From NCBI GenBank assembly GCA_037576195.1, contig CM075101.1, positions 28,334,001 to 28,398,000 on the forward strand: a DNA stretch of 64,000 nucleotides, written 5' to 3'. The DNA comes from Phytoseiulus persimilis. Lineage: Eukaryota > Arthropoda > Arachnida > Mesostigmata > Phytoseiidae. The first letter of the stretch is position 1; the number at the start of each line of letters is the position of its first letter. The notes beneath the pieces were generated by a model, which saw nothing but the letters and a program-made list of their open reading frames with translations, did not search any database and was not told the origin of the DNA. The position numbers and the translations under genes are program-made. Shown here in pieces: positions 59,156 through 64,000 of this stretch.

Positions 59156-62100
59156 CGGTTCCCATTCCCGACAAAGAGTCCTTGAACTTTTTCAAGAATT
59201 CGGATCCGTTTTAGCCGAGAGGTCATTCTCGAGCAGAATGACGAATGAGCTCCAAGTATGGCGATTCAATCCGACGATTTCCTGAGGAAATTCCTCGCTT
59301 TCGAAGAACATCAGGAGGGATTTTCATCGAGATCTGGAATAAAAGCTCGTTCGCCTATCCGGTGGGCTGGTTGCTCCGATCAGGATATGCGAAACTGACG
59401 AGCTCTCCGTGCCTTTGTTAAGATGCAAATGGAACGGATGGGCAGACGACGGCGGGAAGAGGAGCGTATGAGAACGAGAAAGAATTTTCCGATCACCCTT
59501 ATGCTGATTCTCTCGACAGTGTTCAGCTCACTAGAGCGGCGACTTCCGGACTGACGGTGTTGTTGGCAAGGGCTTCCTCCGATGGAAGATTGTAAGCGAT
59601 GACGGCTCCGTTCTTCTTCACTTGCGTATGTCGACTGATCATCAGTGTATTGCCCCTCCCACTTTTGACTGGTCAGCCAGTCAAACTGAGATTATCCCGA
59701 GCGAATATTCCTCACCCAAAGATTAAGTTCGACCATGATCCGGCGCCAGCCGCGAGGAGTATGAGCTCGGGGCGAACCTCTCGTTCGGGCGGAAAAGGAT
59801 CGTCATTGAACCTCCGAGCGGCGGGAGGACGCATGCTCACAGGTCAGATCAGATGATTTTGGGTCCAAAGCAAAATTTGAATGCCCCGCAGAGGATTGGA
59901 GATGTGAAACATATGGGCGGCTCTCAGATACGCGGGATGGTGCTGAATCCGGCGCGGAAGCGTGGGAGTGTCGCGAACTTCGAGCGCTCTCACGACTGCG
60001 AACCAACTTCTGCATAATATCCGACTGCTGACTGATGGAGAGCTCGATAGATGATGAACTCACCGGAGCGCGAGTAACCGGCAAACTGAGGTATCCTGTT
60101 ATGGGAGCAGCCACTAATTCTCTGCACTTGCTGTCCTAGTAATCTTGCACTCCGATTCTGCCTGGGTCATTCTGCGATTCCAACCTTCACCAACAGTGAA
60201 ACCACGAGCAGGGAACCACACGATTTCTTCGCTTCCCGCTCGGACGAAAGTCTAGCGACTCGTCGTGATCCTCTTGAAGCGGTACGAGCTCAACGAAGCA
60301 CACGCACTGGGATCAATACAGCGAAACAATCGTGACAAGCACACGTCGAATTCCATGAGTGATCCGGAGCTAGATGCGGAACGCCACTCCTGCGAGGAAT
60401 CATCAGGAGCTGAAGGAGAATATACAGCAACACGTGGTGATAGAAAGGGAAAGAGGTCCTTCCTGAGGGAGAGACTACAACAACCGCTCTCACTGGTCGT
60501 CGTTCGGCGAGACGTTTCCGCCAGCCCGACCGACTCTTCCAACCGCGCCGAGAGGACTCCTGTCAGTTTTGCGAAAGAAGAACCTGAAGGCAGTTCCAAG
60601 CGGTAGCGCGCTTCCAGCCGAGGTGGTCTCGCCCTTTTTCATTGTTATCCCATCTACCTCGGGCTCGGGTGTCCGGGGCTTATTTTTTTCGGATGGCGAC
60701 GTTGTCCGCTTGTCTCGAGAGCTCTCACTCGAAACTTCCCGAATCGTTTTCCCACTCCTCTATCCACCTGCTCGGACTCGATTTGCTGTAGCGTCATGTC
60801 GGATCGCTTTCGTTCGGAAGTCCCCCATTTCCCGTGCTCGAGTCAAGCATCAGTTCTCAAATTTCCCACGGAACGCTGTTTTTCCCAGCACACGACGAAC
60901 TGGCTCGACGTGTTCTTGGCCAATAACGAGAAACCGTCCCGACCAGGAGCCTTTTGTAGTCGACTCGCGTGCCTGACGGGAACGGCGATCGGAGCTGGTG
61001 AAGTTCAACGCTTTGTCAGTGCGTCCAACATCATCACATCCGAATGCCACGAAAGCGGACGAGCTTTCGAGTGTGTGGAGCTGCTCCGGTGACATTGCGA
61101 TGGCAGCGGCCTTACACAACTCAGAGATTCCTCCCGAATAACCTCCCGCCAACTGCTTCGGTGAATCGCAGGAGTCTCGAGAAGGCTCTGTTCTGATCTC
61201 CTTGGTGAGCTCGAGGGAACGGAAGAGAACCGGATCCGTCATACGGAATTTGAGTGAAGCTTTCTGGAATGAATAGCAGAAAGTACAAAAAGAATGTCCT
61301 GCGCAGAGAATCAGGATTGTGGATGACAATTCGCGAAGGTTTCGAAGAGGTCAAGAATCAACGGATGACAGTTCTCACAACGATTGGTCTGAGTCATCAG
61401 TCGATTCGTTCCTCTCCAATCGGGTTCCCGTGATCGCAATCATGAGCGCAGAAGAGTTTCAACCGGAGAATCGCTGTGTTTCCTCCATATGCTCCGATGC
61501 CTCCGATTGGTTCACAACTCGATGCGCTGCATTGGTCACCATGGCGGCGAAGATCAAATTTTCGTTCTCGCTCCAAAGCTACTCTCCTTCAATGCCCTTT
61601 AGGATGAACACAAGTGTCGCCGGGGTGATGAGCTGCTTTCGCCGACACACCACCCAGCTTTCCTTCTCATATCCTGTTACAGGATCCTCTGACTCGAGTA
61701 TACGTGGCCGACACGTCGGAGATACGGAATTTCTGATGATCGCAGGTCAAACGGAGGATTTTGTGGTGGCTCTGACTCTCCTGCCGCGCGATTATCGCCC
61801 ATCCCGAGCAGGTTCCGTTTTCCGGTCAATCCGATGAAGACTCAGTCTCTGAGAAATAATTCAAGAGGTTTCATGCAATCATCTAGGGGTCCCGCGTAAA
61901 CCGTGCTCATTGACAAATGTGGCTCAGAGACGATTTCCGTTATTTTTAGAAGGCGCATGTGTACAACTCGTACTGCGCCAGAGTCAGCGCGGAAGAATCA
62001 CTCCAGAGGTTGGAAAAGGGCAGAAAAGCGAGGAAAAGAAACCTGACTCCCAATTCACAAGGAACTCGATGGATTTTTCCTTAATTATGATAGAAGAAAC

Positions 62101-62810
62101 TCTGCGGAAGTCTCAGTACTTGCGTATCTCCCAGTCTCGCTCGAGAAGGCTCGAAGCCGGGAGATTTGAAACAATCATCCTTCGACAACAGTTCGACCTG
62201 AAGCGTGGACATTTTCTGGGAGCTCTCCACGAAAGCTCTTTGAAAGATAAGGCGACTCACGGAACTGAAGCCTAGGAAGTCACGGAAAAGTTCTCAGAAC
62301 TTCTCCAGCGGAAAAATGAATCGGCAACGTCCTTCATGGCTCCATATAATTCTTCACGACTCAGAACGGTCAGCGATTTTCGACCCGCCCTCGAATCCGG
62401 TCCAAATGGTCCATTCATGATGTCGAGTGCATCGTTCCCTTTGGAAATAGTCCTGCCTTTCTACTTTCAAGTATTTTGAACCGAACCCGGTCCATTTTTG
62501 AAAGGCACCTGCCGTGGATGCCTTGTCCCGCGTCAAAACTTACGGACCCCTCTGTGCTGGCGTGACTGGAGGGAATGAGGGCTGCCAAGCGACATCCGGG
62601 GCGGCACATTGGCCGTGGAAGTCTTTTTCCGACGATCTCATTCCCGGTGAGAACCCGGGATTGTATTATCCAAAGTTTTCCGACTTCTGCCCCGTGCAGT
62701 TTCTTCCTTGGGTGCGTTAAGGGCTCATCTTGCCCATCGGGGTAGAATCAAACGACTTCGAACGCCGTGAAAGCATACATATGGTAGTTTTCAATAAACA
62801 TGATATGTCT

Positions 62811-62860
62811 ATCGCTGCCTGGGAATACGGCCCTCTCCCCAGCTGAGCTACACTCTGGTG
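62811..62860 (-). other. tRNA-derived sequence, A-box half only
   Basis: On the minus strand, TAGCTCAGCTGG (62850-62839) is an exact polymerase III A box as found at positions 8-19 of many tRNAs. It is followed by GGAGAGG, as in the closing half of a D arm. No B box lies at the right distance and no acceptor stem closes, so it is not a functional tRNA. A tRNA-derived SINE head or tRNA pseudogene fits best. Confidence 0.3.
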
Positions 62861-64000
62861 CGACGTTCCAGTTCACTGCCGAGGTCGGCAAATCGATGAG
62901 TCGAATTCGGTCCAAACTCCTTGAAATGCAGAGGAAGAGAGGGAGAGGAGTGCATCTGGGGGAGATGATGCAATAAGCATCATGAATAAGTGACTTGGTT
63001 CGGATTCGGGCTCGACGTTTTGCGGGAAATCTCTGGTTTGAGCTGGTCTGGGCGTACCTTGAAGCGATACGGCCAAGGGAGAAGGGTAGGAAAAAAGGCA
63101 ACTATTTTTTCATGGAAAAAGCGCGGGGCTATCGTCGTTCACACCCTCTCCACCCATCATTTATCCACATCGTGAGAACCTACGAACGAGAGAACGTAAA
63201 TAGCTCGCTGAACTGTACACAAGGAAAAGGAAACAGAGAGCGGAATCTCTCGTCGAGCTCGAAGAGAATTTCGTGTCATCGATCAGGTTGTTCTCCAGCT
63301 CTGTCGTTCCTTGTGTATTATGCAAACACCGGAATCGCTCATTCCCCAAACAGCTCCGTGACGCGGCTCCTAGGAATACTTCATCGGAATTCAATGAAAT
63401 CTCTCAGCAGCAAGCGTTCTGATACCCGGTCCAAGGTTTTCTTCCTCATTCCGGCTTGGGCCAAGCGAGCACATGATCTGCTTTACCGATAGGAACTGCC
63501 AAGCGAAGCCTTCCTCCTTCATCTTTCATGAGCACAATCGAAGCCGGGGAGGAAAAACGCTCGATGAGCACAGGTCTCAAAGTCTGTATGGATGTGACAC
63601 ATCGAGAATAACCGAACCGAGAAAGAAGCCAACCAGTCATCCATGCGTTGACCCACCAAAGGAAGCGAGAAGCTCGGCAAGCCGAGAACGAGTTTGCTGA
63701 CTGGCAGCTAGCTATCTGAGCGGAAACAATGGAACGATCGGCCACCGATCTGGAGCTCTTTTGTGTTGCATGTGTGTGCAGAGGAATAGAGGCACAAAGA
63801 CGCGCCGAATGGGACTCTCCGCGAGTGTGCTTGCATCCCCCTCGGTGCTTTAGAAATGCTCAAAGAACCGGTGCGGTCCAGAAGGACCACAGTACCCCTT
63901 CCGATATCTGCATTGTTGACTTTCCCACAGCCTCAAACGCAAAATATTGGAAATACCGCCTCATTAATGATGATTTGTGATTGAACGTCTTCCTCTGCTG

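Larger units (their letters stand above)
52613..64000. other. Gene-poor stretch to window end
   Basis: No recognised family on either strand. Contents seen: the short minus-strand frame at 52963-53136, degenerate GTCC/GTTC four-base repeats at 57535-57580, a poly-C tract at 58140-58156, a tandem 15-mer at 59126-59155 and a tRNA-like A box near 62839-62850. Open frames of up to about 172 codons (61319-61837, plus) have no motif and no ATG at their start. Confidence 0.45.

Noticed and set aside
60355..60606. ATG-led frame of 83 residues with an acidic, low-complexity start
   Set aside because: No known family, no partner exon, and long opposite-strand frames in the same place; chance is likely.
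61319..61837. Plus frame of 172 codons
   Set aside because: Opens with GTG rather than ATG, no motif, no exon-like ends.

Overview
This window looks like nuclear DNA of an arthropod. It holds a spliced tetraspanin gene, an intronless DUF229 (alkaline-phosphatase-like) gene, and a spliced seven-helix receptor of the arthropod gustatory-receptor type. Introns are 111 to 574 bases with GT-AG ends, base composition is near balanced, and non-coding stretches are long. A chelicerate (mite or tick) would fit the gene mix and the kinds of transposon debris, but the exact group is an inference that I cannot prove from the sequence. There are no bacterial features: no operons, no Shine-Dalgarno spacing, no CRISPR.

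Layout. 1-3480: no recognised gene. 3481-5321 (+): a complete four-exon tetraspanin. 5322-34900: about 30 kb with no recognisable family. It holds homopolymer C/G tracts, a tRNA-like sequence near 18.2 kb, and coding-like open segments near 13.3-14.0 kb (minus) and 28.1-28.4 kb (plus). 34901-36808 (-): an intact 635-residue DUF229 protein. 37-46 kb: a graveyard of DNA transposons. It contains two hAT transposase C-termini (38.7 and 40.7 kb), a frameshifted endonuclease of the exonuclease-endonuclease-phosphatase class (41.3-41.8 kb, helentron- or LINE-like), a three-copy short repeat family with one inverted copy (43.5-44.3 kb), and a frameshifted Mutator-like (MULE) transposase (44.7-45.6 kb). 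46-50 kb: minus-strand coding-like fragments and a strong imperfect palindrome at 47.2 kb. 50194-52247 (+): the four-exon chemoreceptor, all introns phase 0. 52.3-64 kb: one minus-strand coding-like segment just downstream of the receptor, a tRNA-like A box near 62.8 kb, simple repeats, and otherwise nothing recognised.

The three solid genes are independent single transcription units and do not suggest a shared pathway. Two act at the cell surface (membrane scaffold, chemoreceptor) and one is a type II membrane or secretory-pathway enzyme-like protein. The most useful new observations are: a stop-free, multiple-of-three last intron in the receptor (possible retained-intron isoform); two in-phase donors in the tetraspanin large extracellular loop; the cluster of unrelated decayed transposons; and several unrecognised coding-like segments. 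I found no convincing novel multi-gene system.
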